NCBI GenBank assembly: GCA_030152425.1
Contig: JASLJP010000330.1
Span: 1 to 5,286 of the forward strand
Length of the DNA stretch: 5,286 bases
Direction of reading: 5' to 3'
Origin: Aquirhabdus sp.
Lineage (GTDB): Bacteria > Pseudomonadota > Gammaproteobacteria > Pseudomonadales > Moraxellaceae
Positions within the stretch are counted from its first letter, which is position 1. Each line of letters opens with the position of its first letter. The translations under genes and the position numbers were made by a program. This document shows positions 4,179 to 5,286 of this stretch, piece by piece. The notes beneath the pieces were generated by a model. It made no database searches. It saw only the letters and a program-made list of their open reading frames with translations, and was not told the DNA's origin.

Positions 4179-5286
4179 ATACCTCCCTCCATCCCGGGGC
4201 GATCAGCCCCGATAGCATTCATTCCAGCCAGAAAACAGGCGCCCAGACCAAGCAGGCCACTGCCGAGCAGGCTCTGGCCATCGAACAAGCCCAGCAGGGC
4301 AGCTCATTTAAAATCATCGCCTATGCCGGTAGCGGGAAGACCACCACGCTGCAACTGATCAGCGAAGCCATGCCCCGTAAAAAAGGCATCTACCTCGCCT
4401 TTAACAAAGCCATCGCCGATCAGGCCAAAAGCCGTTTTCCGGGCAATGTCGACTGCCGCACTTTTCACTCTATGGCCTATCGCCACGTTAATCGCGCGAT
4501 TACGGATAAGCTTCGCCTGCCGCGCTTAAGCCCCGCGCGGCTGGCCGAGCAGTATCGCTTAGAGCCGATGAAAATCCGCCGTATGCTGGGCAACCGCTAC
4601 GAGCACTTCACCCTGACGCCGAGCCGCCAAGGCAGCTTTATCAGCAATGCCGTCAGTCGTTTCTGCGCCACCAACGCCCAGCATCCCGCGCCGCGTCATC
4701 TCGATCTGCCTGAGTGGCTGCATCCCGATGACGCTGAAAGCCTGCGCATGTACCTGTTTCCCCATGTCGAAAAACGCTGGCAAGACTCCATCGACCCACG
4801 GCATCAGGCAGGCATCGGTCATGATATCTATCTGAAATGCTGGGCGCTGTCCGAGCCGATTATACCGGTCGACTACATCCTGTTTGACGAAGCGCAAGAC
4901 TCCGACCCTCTGATGCTCGGCGTGCTGATGAAGCAGAAATCCGCCCAAGTCATCTACGTCGGTGATGCCCACCAGCAGATCTATGCGTGGCGCGGTGCGG
5001 TCAATGCCATGCAGCAGCTCCCGCTGACCGCCACGCGCCTGACGCGCTCGTTCCGTTTTGGCGATGCCGTGGCCGATGTGGCCAATGTCTTCCTGCGCGA
5101 GCTTAAAGAAGTGATCCCACTGCAAGGCGAACTGTCCAAGACCTCACATGTCGACCTCGCACCGCGTATGGCCGTTAAAAACGCCGTGCTATGTCGCACC
5201 AATGCCCGTGCCATGTCGTTATTGCTCTCCGGCCTGGTCAACGGCGACAAGATCGCCCTGCAAGCAGACAGCGACCGCCTACTCAA
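4175..5286 (+). CDS. UvrD/Rep-family (FBH1-like) superfamily 1 DNA helicase, 3' end missing
   Basis: An open frame from the GTG at 4175 runs off the right edge; 370 complete codons are visible. It encodes an SF1A ATP-dependent helicase. A Q motif TAEQ (29-32) precedes Walker A AYAGSGKTT (49-57). Motif Ia is FNKAIADQAKSRFP (76-89) and Ib is TFHSMAY (96-102). Walker B is LFDEAQDSDP, with D238-E239-A-Q-D242. Motif III is VGDAHQQIYAWRGA (262-275) and motif IV is LTRSFRFG (289-296). The FNK...RFP and TFHS blocks and DEAQD resemble FBH1 helicases more than UvrD or Rep; no F-box is present. GTG is the only usual start between the upstream in-frame stop (4151-4153) and Walker A. It overlaps the tatC stop codon (GTGA), suggesting coupled translation. 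A DNA-repair or recombination-control role is inferred; motifs V and VI lie beyond the window. Confidence 0.88.
   Translation, partial: MNTSLHPGAISPDSIHSSQKTGAQTKQATAEQALAIEQAQQGSSFKIIAYAGSGKTTTLQLISEAMPRKKGIYLAFNKAIADQAKSRFPGNVDCRTFHSMAYRHVNRAITDKLRLPRLSPARLAEQYRLEPMKIRRMLGNRYEHFTLTPSRQGSFISNAVSRFCATNAQHPAPRHLDLPEWLHPDDAESLRMYLFPHVEKRWQDSIDPRHQAGIGHDIYLKCWALSEPIIPVDYILFDEAQDSDPLMLGVLMKQKSAQVIYVGDAHQQIYAWRGAVNAMQQLPLTATRLTRSFRFGDAVADVANVFLRELKEVIPLQGELSKTSHVDLAPRMAVKNAVLCRTNARAMSLLLSGLVNGDKIALQADSDRLL
4195..4211 (+). other. GC-rich hairpin in the first codons of the helicase gene
   Basis: CGGGGC (4195-4200) and GCCCCG (4206-4211) form a perfect 6-bp stem around the loop GATCA, about 20 bases after the GTG start. 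There is no U-tract, so it is not an intrinsic terminator. In RNA it could slow initiation at the GTG or mark a weak operon boundary after tatC. Confidence 0.4.

Noticed and set aside
4559..5125. Minus-strand open frame (188 codons) opposite the helicase gene
   Set aside because: The plus-strand frame carries all expected helicase motifs in order; this is its antisense shadow.

Overview
The window (5,286 bp, roughly mid-50s % GC by eye) looks like ordinary chromosome of a gammaproteobacterium. The reasons are a his-cyclohydrolase/pyrophosphatase gene directly upstream of tatA-tatB-tatC, as in Pseudomonadales, with Tat proteins that align well by memory with the E. coli ones. The HisI-HisE fusion in this position, where Pseudomonas has separate hisI and hisE genes, leans towards Moraxellaceae or a relative. 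That placement is inference, not a database result.

Layout. Positions 1-157 are a leader/intergenic stretch that may hold the first codons of a divergent minus-strand gene at the left edge. Positions 158-625 (+) encode a hotdog-fold DUF4442/thioesterase-like protein. It is convergent with a membrane-anchored SPFH/band 7 protein at 676-1563 (-). The short gap between them holds a good intrinsic terminator for the SPFH gene, whose U-tract overlaps the stop codon of the DUF4442 gene. A 263-bp divergent spacer (1564-1826) carries inverted repeats and the likely promoters of the SPFH gene and of the rightward operon.

The rightward block is hisIE (1827-2606), tatA (2657-2893), tatB (2941-3417, GTG start), tatC (3414-4178, ATGA overlap) and a superfamily 1 helicase (4175 to the right edge, GTG start, GTGA overlap). 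TatA, TatB and TatC make the complete twin-arginine translocase for folded proteins. HisIE performs steps 2 and 3 of histidine synthesis and is a positional companion only. The helicase has UvrD/Rep motifs and strikingly FBH1-like signatures; it is cut by the window end.

No tRNA, rRNA, CRISPR array, insertion sequence or phage gene was seen. The most noteworthy points are the FBH1-like helicase translationally coupled to tatC, the one-sided terminator embedded in a neighbouring stop codon, and possible RNA structure between tatA and tatB. I do not see convincing evidence of a wholly new system.
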